A stretch of DNA of 5,458 nucleotides, taken from NCBI GenBank assembly GCA_002319925.1, contig DCFP01000042.1:11411-16868 (forward strand), in the 5' to 3' direction. Origin of the DNA: Holophagaceae bacterium UBA1801. Lineage in GTDB: Bacteria; Acidobacteriota; Holophagae; Holophagales; Holophagaceae. The translations under genes and the position numbers were made by a program. Below are positions 1-5,458 of the stretch, in pieces; the first letter of the stretch is position 1; every line of letters begins with the position of its first letter. The notes under the pieces are model-generated. The model was not told where the DNA came from and did no database searches. It worked only from the letters and a program-made list of their open reading frames with translations.

Positions 1-1413
1 TCCACGCTCATGAAGATCCTCTGCGGCGTGTATCCCCACGGATCCTACACGGGAACCATCCAGTACGAAGGCGCCGAACTTAAACTCGGCTCCAGCTCCA
101 TCCGCGAGGCCATGCGGGAAGGCATCGCCATCGTCTACCAGGAGCTCACGCTCATCCCCAACATGACGGTGGGCGAGAACATCTTCCTCGGCAAGGAACC
201 CCGCAACGGTCCCGTCATCGACTGGGAACGGCTCTACTCCGAATGTCAGCGCCTGCTGGAGCGCTACCGGCTCGACATCGATCCCCATGCCCGGATCAAA
301 GATCTGGGCGTGGGACAGATGCAGATGACGGAGATCGCCAAGGCCCTATCCGAAGACGCGAAGCTCCTCATCCTGGACGAGCCCACCTCGGCGTTGTCCG
401 AAGCCGAAGTGCACAAGCTCATGGAGATCCTGCGGCACCTCAAGAGCCAGGGCGTGACGTGCCTCTACATCACCCACAAGCTGGAGGAGTTCTTCCACAT
501 CACGGACACCGTGACGGTCTTGCGGGACGGCGCGGTCGTGGCGACCACGCCCACCAAGGAGATCACCGTGGAGCGCATGGTTAATCTCATGGTGGGGCGG
601 GAGATGACGGAGCGTTTTCCGGAGAGCCGCCGCATGCCGGGAGAGATCTTCTTCTCGGTGTCCGATCTCCATGCGGCGGATCCCAAGGATCCCGCCAAGG
701 AAGTGCTCAAGGGCGTGAGCTTCAATCTCCGGATGGGCGAGATCCTGGGCATAGCAGGACTGATGGGATCGGGACGCACCGAACTGGTGACCACCCTATT
801 CGGTGAGTTCGGCCAGATCACCAAAGGGAAGATTGAACTGGAGGGCAAGGAGATCCGCATCAAGAACGCCCGGGATGCCATCGCCCGTGGCATCAGCCTG
901 GTCCCCGAGGACCGCAAGCGCCTGGGACTGGTGCTGCTGCAGTCCATCCTCCGAAACATCAGCCTGCCGAACCTGTCGCGCTTCGCCTCCTTCATGCGGA
1001 TCAACGAGGATGCGGAGCTGGCGGAAGCCTTGCATTATTCGAAGAGTCTTTCCATCAAGACCGCCTCCGTTCACGCATCCGTGGAATCCCTGTCGGGCGG
1101 CAACCAGCAGAAGGTGGTGATCTCCAAGTGGCTCATGTCCAAGCCCAAGATTCTCATTTTGGATGATCCCACCCGGGGCATCGACGTGGGCGCCAAGTAC
1201 GAGATCTACAAGCTCATGAACCAGCTGGCGGAGCAGGGATTCGCGATCCTCATGATCTCCTCGGAACTGGAAGAAGTGCTGGGCATGAGCGATCGCATCC
1301 TGGTGATGTGCGCGGGCCGGTCCAACGGAATTCTGGAGATGGCCGAGGCCACTCAGGAAAAGATCATGGCCCTGGCCACGGGCATCGAGACGGCAGAGGA
1401 GGTACGCGCATGA
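1..1413 (+). CDS. xylG: D-xylose ABC importer, fused double ATPase subunit XylG (5' partial)
   Basis: Cytoplasmic ATPase that powers D-xylose import with permease XylH. The frame is open from base 1, whose first codon is the Ser of the Walker A GKS/T; 470 residues are visible, so roughly 40 N-terminal residues lie outside (E. coli XylG is about 513). Two ABC domains are seen. Domain 1 has a Q-loop at Gln47, a variant signature LGVGQMQM (102-109), Walker B LLILDEPTSAL (122-132) and switch His159. Domain 2 has a lysine-free Walker A-like GLMGSGRTE (253-261), signature LSGGNQQK (364-371), Walker B ILDDPTRG with Asp389 where Glu is usual, and Ser421 in place of the switch His. CGVYPHGSY at the start and KYEIYKLMNQL near the end match XylG more closely than RbsA or MglA, though the exact sugar is inferred from neighbours. 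The stop overlaps the xylH start (ATGA, 1410-1413). Confidence 0.93.
   Translation, partial: STLMKILCGVYPHGSYTGTIQYEGAELKLGSSSIREAMREGIAIVYQELTLIPNMTVGENIFLGKEPRNGPVIDWERLYSECQRLLERYRLDIDPHARIKDLGVGQMQMTEIAKALSEDAKLLILDEPTSALSEAEVHKLMEILRHLKSQGVTCLYITHKLEEFFHITDTVTVLRDGAVVATTPTKEITVERMVNLMVGREMTERFPESRRMPGEIFFSVSDLHAADPKDPAKEVLKGVSFNLRMGEILGIAGLMGSGRTELVTTLFGEFGQITKGKIELEGKEIRIKNARDAIARGISLVPEDRKRLGLVLLQSILRNISLPNLSRFASFMRINEDAELAEALHYSKSLSIKTASVHASVESLSGGNQQKVVISKWLMSKPKILILDDPTRGIDVGAKYEIYKLMNQLAEQGFAILMISSELEEVLGMSDRILVMCAGRSNGILEMAEATQEKIMALATGIETAEEVRA
1395..1403 (+). promoter_or_regulatory. Ribosome binding site for xylH
   Basis: AGAGGAGGT lies inside the last xylG codons, with its GGAGG core 7 bases before the ATG at 1410. 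It selects that ATG over the in-frame ATG at 1308 and, with the ATGA overlap, suggests translational coupling of xylH to xylG. Confidence 0.8.
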
Positions 1414-2636
1414 TCAACGGGCTTCTGACGGTGTTCAAGCAGAACCTTCGTTCCTACATCCTGATCCTAACGCTGGTGGTGATCTGGGTGGGCTTCGGCC
1501 TGATGACGCCAGCCTATTTCTCCGCGGACCACATCCAGAACATCCTCACCCAGATGGCCATCATCGCCATCATGGCCTGCGGCATGGTCTTCGTGATCGT
1601 CACGGGCGGCATCGATCTTTCCGTGGGCTACGGCGCGGGCTTCGTCTCCGTGGTGGCCGCGGCGCTCCTGTATTTCGATGTGGTTGCCAAGCCACTGGCC
1701 ATGCTGTTCCCGAACATGTCGCCTGGCGCCATGGAAGTGCTGATCGCGGTGATCACGGTGCTGCTCTGCATGATCCTGGGCATTCTCATGGGCCTGTTCC
1801 AGGGCGGCATCATCGCCTTCCTGGAAGTCCCACCCTTCATCGCGACCCTGGGCGGCATGTTCATCTTCAAGTCCGGCATCCTGCTGGTGACCAAGGGGAA
1901 ATCGCTCTTCATCTCCTCCAACGACACCTACAAGTTCATCGCCCAGGGCTTGCTGCCCCCCTCCTGGGGTTATGTGCTCTGTGCGTTTGTGGCCGCGGCT
2001 CTGTTTGCCATGGTTTTCACGAGTCGTGCCCGCAGGCAGAAGTACGGCATCGAGCTTTCACCGCTCGCCCTGGATCTGGCCAAGGCTGCCTTCTTTTCGG
2101 CCCTGGTCATCGCATACGTGCTGGTGGTGAACCGCACCTTCGATCCCACGGCAGAACCCGGAACCCGTGGCGTGCCTTTCCTGGTGGTGATCCTCGCCCT
2201 CATCGGCGTGCTCATGAGCTACATGTCCACCCATACGCGCTTCGGCCGCCATGCCTATGCCATCGGCGGGAACCGCGAGGCGGCGCGGCTTTCGGGCGTC
2301 AACATCAAGCGCTCGATCTTCGGCATCTTCGTGCTCATGGGAGCGCTGGTGGGGGTCTCTGGGATCGCCTTGGCAGCTTATGTGGGCTCGGGCACCACCG
2401 GAGCAGGGGGCGGCTACGAGCTGGATGTCATCGCCAGTTGCATCCTCGGAGGAACCTCGACGCTGGGAGGCGAGGGCACCATTTTCGGAGCCATCATCGG
2501 CGCGCTGATCATGCAGTCACTTTCCAACGGGCTGCAAATGATGAACGTGAATTCCAATGTCCAGTACCTCATCAAGGGTCTGGTGCTGATCCTTGCGGTA
2601 TGGGCCGATATCTCCATGAAGAAAAAGAAGGCCTGA
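1410..2636 (+). CDS. xylH: D-xylose ABC importer permease XylH
   Basis: Inner-membrane permease of the CUT2 (BPD_transp_2) family; it forms the sugar channel and docks XylG. The start at 1410 gives 408 residues (E. coli XylH is 393) and has a strong ribosome binding site; an earlier in-frame ATG at 1308 would add 34 residues read out of frame through xylG. The protein is highly hydrophobic, with about ten likely membrane segments (around residues 15-35, 46-66, 72-90, 108-132, 142-160, 186-204, 225-242, 254-272, 300-325 and 357-400, the last probably two). Family landmarks are VTGGIDLSVG (64-73), the cytoplasmic loop TRFGRHAYAIGGNREAARLS (276-295), and GGTSTLGGEGTIFGA (347-361). A polar linker around 205-225 and the RGVPF stretch (253-257) fit XylH rather than the shorter RbsC. 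The tail MKKKKA is basic and presumably cytoplasmic. It is the last gene of the visible transporter unit and converges on the regulator gene. Confidence 0.93.
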   Translation: MINGLLTVFKQNLRSYILILTLVVIWVGFGLMTPAYFSADHIQNILTQMAIIAIMACGMVFVIVTGGIDLSVGYGAGFVSVVAAALLYFDVVAKPLAMLFPNMSPGAMEVLIAVITVLLCMILGILMGLFQGGIIAFLEVPPFIATLGGMFIFKSGILLVTKGKSLFISSNDTYKFIAQGLLPPSWGYVLCAFVAAALFAMVFTSRARRQKYGIELSPLALDLAKAAFFSALVIAYVLVVNRTFDPTAEPGTRGVPFLVVILALIGVLMSYMSTHTRFGRHAYAIGGNREAARLSGVNIKRSIFGIFVLMGALVGVSGIALAAYVGSGTTGAGGGYELDVIASCILGGTSTLGGEGTIFGAIIGALIMQSLSNGLQMMNVNSNVQYLIKGLVLILAVWADISMKKKKA

Positions 2637-2643
2637 GCGCTCA
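2634..2643. repeat. 10-bp perfect palindrome at the convergent gene junction
   Basis: TGAGCGCTCA equals its own reverse complement. It starts on the xylH stop codon and lies in the 37-bp gap before the end of the convergent regulator gene. There is no room for a real loop, so a stable hairpin is unlikely. Read on the minus strand it is followed by a T-rich stretch (the complement of GAAAAAGAAG, 2621-2630), which loosely resembles a terminator for the regulator gene. Chance is a reasonable explanation. Confidence 0.3.
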
Positions 2644-2673
2644 CATCATCCTGGAACGAGAACCATGACCCCA

Positions 2674-3363
2674 TCACACCTGGAAGAGAATCCCTTCTTC
2701 CTTGAGGCGCCCGTAGGCCTCGGAGTCGAACCGGTAGAGCACGGCGGCCCGGCGCGTCCGGTCGGGATCCAGCTCCTTGAGCTGCTCGATCATGCCCATC
2801 CGCATGATCTTCTTGCGGAAGTTCCGCTTGTCCAGGGAAGTGCCGAGGATGGCTTCGTACAGCGCCTGCAGCCTCGGCAGCGTGAACTTCTCCGGCAGCA
2901 GTTCGAAGCCGATGGGACGTTCGCGCACACGCTTGCGGAGCTTTCCGAGGGCCACATCCAGGATCTGGCGGTGATCGAAGGGCAGTTCAGGCAGCTCCGA
3001 CAGGTCGAACCATTTCGCGGCGCTGGTGTCGATGCCGGGTGCCAGCGGGTAGTTCTCGGGACTCACCAGCGCGAAGAAGCCGACGCTGATGACGCGCCAG
3101 GTGGGATAGCGATCCAGCTCATCGAAGATGCCCACCTCCTCCAGATAAATTCCTTCCACGCCCGTGGTGGCCTTCAGGATGCGGTCCGCCGCCGGAACCA
3201 TGCGTTCCTCGTGTTTCACGAAACCGCCAGGCAGCGCCCACATCCCCTTGCAGGGCGAGACGGCGCGCTGGATCAGCAGCACCTCCAGCCGGGACCGCTC
3301 GAAGCCGAACACCACACAGTCGATGGACAGGTTGGTGATCACGTCTTTCATCACGTGGGACAT
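2674..3363 (-). CDS. NUDIX-family transcriptional regulator (NrtR/AraR-like) of the xylose locus
   Basis: Predicted cytoplasmic DNA-binding regulator of 229 residues. Residues about 8-140 form a Nudix domain: LLIQRA (29-34), WALPGGFVKHEE (42-53) and WFDLSELPELPFDH (118-131). The box G-x5-E-x7-REUxEExGU keeps Gly47, Glu53, Arg61 and Gly68, but reads RILKATTGV (61-69), so all three catalytic glutamates of REUxEE are Ile, Ala and Thr. Hydrolase activity is therefore improbable and the domain probably serves as a ligand sensor. Residues about 150-229 form the NrtR-type winged helix, with LLPEKFTLPRLQALYEAIL (155-173) and LDKRNFRKKI (177-186). Family members of this build include NrtR (NAD metabolism) and Bacteroides AraR (arabinose). 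Being transcribed away from xylB across 94 bp suggests it controls xylBA and itself; the ligand is unknown. The start at 3363 has GAGG six bases upstream; Met5 (3351) is an alternative without such a site. A plain Nudix hydrolase is the less likely reading. Confidence 0.88.
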   Translation of the reverse strand: MSHVMKDVITNLSIDCVVFGFERSRLEVLLIQRAVSPCKGMWALPGGFVKHEERMVPAADRILKATTGVEGIYLEEVGIFDELDRYPTWRVISVGFFALVSPENYPLAPGIDTSAAKWFDLSELPELPFDHRQILDVALGKLRKRVRERPIGFELLPEKFTLPRLQALYEAILGTSLDKRNFRKKIMRMGMIEQLKELDPDRTRRAAVLYRFDSEAYGRLKEEGILFQV

Positions 3364-3369
3364 GCGAAA

Positions 3370-3373
3370 CCTC
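3370..3373 (-). promoter_or_regulatory. Ribosome binding site for the NUDIX-type regulator gene
   Basis: On the minus strand this reads GAGG, six bases before the ATG that begins at 3363. It is a modest match but favours this start over the next in-frame Met four codons downstream. Confidence 0.5.
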
Positions 3374-3388
3374 GGAGGACACGGAGAA

Positions 3389-3406
3389 GATCCTGCGTTT
3401 GGGATC
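3389..3406. repeat. Inverted repeat GATCC-N8-GGATC, candidate operator
   Basis: Perfect 5-bp arms at 3389-3393 and 3402-3406 are separated by 8 bp, a size that would suit a dimeric winged-helix regulator. It lies within the divergent intergenic region, 26 bases upstream of the regulator start codon. GATCC and GGATC are frequent in this window's coding DNA, so the match may be chance. Confidence 0.25.
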
Positions 3407-3443
3407 CATGTCTATCCTATCGAAATCGGCTGGTGCCGCCGCA

Positions 3444-3451
3444 GAGGAAGG
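3444..3451 (+). promoter_or_regulatory. Ribosome binding site for xylB
   Basis: GAGGAAGG ends six bases before the ATG at 3458. It selects this start over in-frame upstream codons that would read back through the regulator gene in antisense. Confidence 0.7.
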
Positions 3452-3457
3452 TGTTGC

Positions 3458-4972
3458 ATGGGCACTAATTTGACCCTCGGCTACGACCTTGGCAGTTCGT
3501 TCATCAAGGCTTCGCTCATGGATGTGGAGCGTGGTTGCTCACTCATTTCGGATTCCGAACCCTCCGAGGAGATGGCGATCACTGCACCTCAGCCAGGCTG
3601 GGCGGAGCAGGATCCGGAGACCTGGTGGCGCCATGTCGTGGCGTTGACACACCGTTTGCTGGAGCGCTCAAACATAGACCCATCCCGGATCCAGGCCGTC
3701 GGCATTGCTTATCAAATGCACGGACTCGTGTGCCTCGATGAACGGCAGCGCGTGCTCCGACCCGCGATCCTCTGGTGCGACAGCCGCGCTATCCGGCAGG
3801 GGCAGCGAGCCTTCGACGAGCTGGGGCACGAGGAGTGTCTGGCTCGCCTGTTGAACTCGCCGGGGAACTTCACCGTCGCCAAACTGCGATGGGTGAAGGA
3901 ACACGAACCGAAGCTCTTCAAGCGGATCCATCGGATTCTGCTGCCCGGCGACTATCTCGCCCTGAAACTCACGGGGGAAGTCCGGACCACCGTATCGGGC
4001 CTGTCGGAGGGCATCTTCTGGGATTTCCAAGCCGAGGCCATCGCCCAGGATCTGCTGAGCCATCTGGAGCTCGACCCTGCCCTGCTCCCGGATTTGGTGC
4101 CGACCTTCGGCCACCAGGGGCATCTGACGGATGAAGCTGCGCGGCTGCTCGGCCTTTGTGCTGGCACGCCCGTGACCTATCGCGCCGGGGACCAGCCCAA
4201 TAACGCATTCTCCCTCGGTGTCCTGGAACCGGGCGAGATCGCGGCGACGGCCGGCACCTCGGGTGTCGTCTACGGCGTTCTGGACCGCCGCCGGACGGAC
4301 CCTCTCTCCCGGATCAATCTCTTCGCCCACGTGAATCACGAACCCACGCAGCCCCGCCTGGGAGCCCTGCTCTGCATCAACGGCTGCGGCATCCTCTACG
4401 CCTGGCTCCGGAAGCAGTTCTGCGGCGGTCTCGACTACACCGCCATGAACGCGCTAGTGGAACGCATTCCGATGGGTTCTGAAGGCCTGCACTGTTACCC
4501 GTACGGCAACGGAGCAGAACGCATGCTGGGCAACCGGGGCGCAGGCGCACAGTTTGCGGAACTGGACTTCAATCGCCACGGTCTGGGTCATGTACTGCGG
4601 GCTGGGCTCGAAGGCATCGCCTACTCCTTCCACTACGGGATGTCCATCATGCACGGCATGGGTCTGCCTGCCGGTGTCATCCGGGCCGGGCGCGCAAACC
4701 TCTTCCAGAGCTCCGTCTTCCGCCAGGTCCTGGCCGACCTCACCGGTACCAGCATCCAGCTGGTGGATACCGACGGCGCCCTGGGAGCGGCGCGAGGCGC
4801 GGCCGTGGGTGCCGGATTGATCGCGTCCCCGCGCGAGGCCACCCGTGCAATCCCCGTATTGGCGGAGATCCACCCGGATCCGCGCACCTCCGCCCGTGCG
4901 GCGGAGGGTTACGAACAGTGGTCCAGCGGCCTGCGCGCCTACCTGGACCAGCACCAAGGAGAACCGTCATGA
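3458..4972 (+). CDS. xylB: Xylulokinase (FGGY carbohydrate kinase)
   Basis: Cytosolic kinase converting D-xylulose plus ATP to D-xylulose 5-phosphate. The start at 3458 gives 504 residues, normal for the family (about 480-510), and the N-terminus MGTNLTLGYDLGSS places the conserved DLGSS phosphate-binding turn at 10-14. Other landmarks are the sugar-site QMHGL (86-90), WCDSR (106-110), the FGGY signature around NFTVAKLRWVKEHEP (137-151), catalytic Asp245 in AGDQPNNAFSLG, TAGTSGVVYG (264-273) and the C-terminal ATP-lobe segment AGRANLFQSSVFRQVLADLTG region (410-430). The lobe-2 motifs GNGAER (350-355) and AGRANLFQ replace the E. coli-type GERTP and GGGA-R/K-S; from memory this variant is typical of Bacteroidota-type XylB. 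Followed by xylA with an ATGA overlap, which supports the substrate assignment over other FGGY kinases. First gene of the visible xylBA unit. Confidence 0.93.
   Translation: MGTNLTLGYDLGSSFIKASLMDVERGCSLISDSEPSEEMAITAPQPGWAEQDPETWWRHVVALTHRLLERSNIDPSRIQAVGIAYQMHGLVCLDERQRVLRPAILWCDSRAIRQGQRAFDELGHEECLARLLNSPGNFTVAKLRWVKEHEPKLFKRIHRILLPGDYLALKLTGEVRTTVSGLSEGIFWDFQAEAIAQDLLSHLELDPALLPDLVPTFGHQGHLTDEAARLLGLCAGTPVTYRAGDQPNNAFSLGVLEPGEIAATAGTSGVVYGVLDRRRTDPLSRINLFAHVNHEPTQPRLGALLCINGCGILYAWLRKQFCGGLDYTAMNALVERIPMGSEGLHCYPYGNGAERMLGNRGAGAQFAELDFNRHGLGHVLRAGLEGIAYSFHYGMSIMHGMGLPAGVIRAGRANLFQSSVFRQVLADLTGTSIQLVDTDGALGAARGAAVGAGLIASPREATRAIPVLAEIHPDPRTSARAAEGYEQWSSGLRAYLDQHQGEPS
4956..4961 (+). promoter_or_regulatory. 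Ribosome binding site for xylA
   Basis: AAGGAG, inside the last xylB codons, lies 7 bases before the xylA ATG at 4969. Together with the ATGA overlap it points to coupled translation of kinase and isomerase. Confidence 0.8.
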
Positions 4973-5458
4973 ACGTGCTCATCGGCGACATGGAATACTT
5001 CAAAGGCATCGGCCGGATCCCGTTCGAGGGAGCGGATTCGCGCAACCCGCTCGCGTTCCGCTGGTACGAGCCGGAACGCTTGGTTTCGGGAAAGCCGATG
5101 AAGGAGCACCTCCGGTTCGCCGTTGCCTACTGGCACTCCTTCTGCGGGAACGGTGCGGACCCGTTCAGTTCCGAGGGAACCCGGCCGTTGCCTTGGACCG
5201 AGCCCCAGGATCCCATCCTCAAGGCCAAGGCCAAGATGGATGCGGCTTTCGAGTTCGCCACGAAACTGGGCATCGCTCACTACTGCTTCCACGACTTCGA
5301 CCTGGTGGACGAAGGCGACTCCATCGCCGAATCGGACTGTCGCCTGGCGACTCTGGTGGACTATGCCCGGGAGAAGCAGAAGGCAAGCGGTGTGCGGCTG
5401 CTCTGGGGCACCGCCAACCTGTTTTCCCATCCCCGCTACATGAACGGCGCCGCCACCA
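4969..5458 (+). CDS. xylA: Xylose isomerase, class II (3' partial)
   Basis: Metal-dependent cytosolic enzyme interconverting D-xylose and D-xylulose, the step before XylB. The window shows 163 codons plus one base of a protein usually about 435-445 residues long; the metal-binding C-terminal half is outside. Visible family features are the class II N-terminus with NPLAFRWYEPERLVSGKPM (26-44), HLRFAVAYWHSFC (47-59), NGADPF (61-66), the active-site strand YCFHDFDLVDEGDS (105-118) with catalytic His108 and Asp111 (equivalent to His101 and Asp104 in E. coli XylA), and LLWGTANLFSHPRYMNGAAT (144-163). EYFKGIGRIPFEG at the start and YMNGAAT resemble the Bacteroidota/Firmicutes class II branch at least as much as the E. 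coli enzyme. The start is set by a strong ribosome binding site and the ATGA overlap with xylB. Confidence 0.95.
   Translation, partial: MNVLIGDMEYFKGIGRIPFEGADSRNPLAFRWYEPERLVSGKPMKEHLRFAVAYWHSFCGNGADPFSSEGTRPLPWTEPQDPILKAKAKMDAAFEFATKLGIAHYCFHDFDLVDEGDSIAESDCRLATLVDYAREKQKASGVRLLWGTANLFSHPRYMNGAAT

Larger units (their letters stand above)
3364..3457. promoter_or_regulatory. Divergent control region between the regulator gene and xylB
   Basis: These 94 bp are the only sizeable non-coding DNA here and must hold, or abut, the promoters of both divergent genes. Its middle (3411-3427) is AT-richer than its surroundings and contains a tandem pentamer CTATC-CTATC (3412-3421); TATCCT (3413-3418) could be a -10 element, but I find no matching -35 at normal spacing. 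An inverted repeat GATCC-N8-GGATC (3389-3393 and 3402-3406) and a short CCTC-G-GAGG (3370-3378) are the visible dyads. The role follows from gene arrangement; the exact promoter and operator are not established. Confidence 0.55.

Noticed and set aside
1308..1409. N-terminal extension of xylH by 34 codons
   Set aside because: It is xylG read in another frame; the ATG at 1410 has an ideal Shine-Dalgarno sequence and gives the family's usual length.
2674..3363. Housekeeping ADP-ribose pyrophosphatase or mutT-like enzyme
   Set aside because: Three catalytic glutamates of the Nudix box are missing and a C-terminal winged-helix DNA-binding domain is present.
3399..3423. A sigma-70 promoter for xylB using TTGGGA with TATCCT or TATCGA
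   Set aside because: The spacing is 8 or 13 bases instead of 16-18, so no convincing -35/-10 pair can be assigned.
3164..3457. N-terminal extension of xylB by 98 codons
   Set aside because: It runs antisense through the regulator gene and the intergenic region; the kinase fold begins right at the ATG at 3458, which has its own ribosome binding site.
2665..3468. Plus-strand open frame of 267 codons antisense to the regulator gene
   Set aside because: It mirrors the third-position GC bias of the minus-strand gene, its translation has no recognisable domain and is rich in His/Arg/Gln as shadow frames are, and the minus strand encodes a clear Nudix-wHTH protein.
3668..4339. Minus-strand open frame of 223 codons inside xylB
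   Set aside because: Shadow of xylB codon bias with no recognisable domain and no visible start signals; the plus-strand kinase motifs are intact throughout.
3458..4972. xylB as another FGGY kinase such as ribulokinase, rhamnulokinase or glycerol kinase
   Set aside because: The QMHGL sugar-site motif, overall match to xylulokinase and coupled downstream xylose isomerase all favour xylulokinase.
4939..5430. Minus-strand open frame of 163 codons across the xylB/xylA junction
   Set aside because: Lies wholly over two well-supported plus-strand genes and resembles no protein I recognise.

Overview
The window holds most of a D-xylose uptake and catabolism locus from a fairly GC-rich bacterium (roughly 60% GC by eye). 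Five protein genes fill almost all of it: xylG (5' end outside the window), xylH, a minus-strand gene for a NUDIX-type transcriptional regulator, xylB, and xylA (3' end outside the window). I see no RNA genes, insertion sequences, CRISPR arrays or long repeats. The only non-coding stretches are 37 bp between xylH and the regulator and 94 bp between the regulator and xylB.

Layout. Positions 1-2636 encode the two core subunits of a CUT2-family sugar ABC importer: the double-domain ATPase XylG and the permease XylH, joined by a 4-base ATGA stop/start overlap. The periplasmic xylose-binding protein (xylF) is not in view and would be expected just upstream. Positions 2674-3363 (minus strand) encode a 229-residue protein with an N-terminal Nudix fold, whose catalytic box is eroded, and a C-terminal NrtR-type winged-helix domain. 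It converges on xylH and diverges from xylB. Positions 3458 to the end encode xylulokinase and xylose isomerase, again joined by ATGA.

How the genes work together (inference from families and order): XylGH imports D-xylose with an unseen binding protein. XylA isomerises it to D-xylulose and XylB phosphorylates that to xylulose 5-phosphate for the pentose phosphate pathway. The NUDIX-type regulator probably senses a pathway sugar or sugar phosphate and controls the divergent xylBA promoter, and perhaps the transporter operon. This would be the logic described for the NUDIX-family arabinose regulator AraR of Bacteroides.

Organism. The kinase and regulator resemble types best known from Bacteroidota, but the base composition and the XylGH importer do not fit a typical gut Bacteroides. 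A high-GC member of Acidobacteriota (for example the Holophagae) or another environmental phylum is a reasonable guess, but the window alone does not settle it. This looks like a recognisable metabolic locus with an unusual regulator and mixed gene ancestry. I do not see evidence for a wholly new system.
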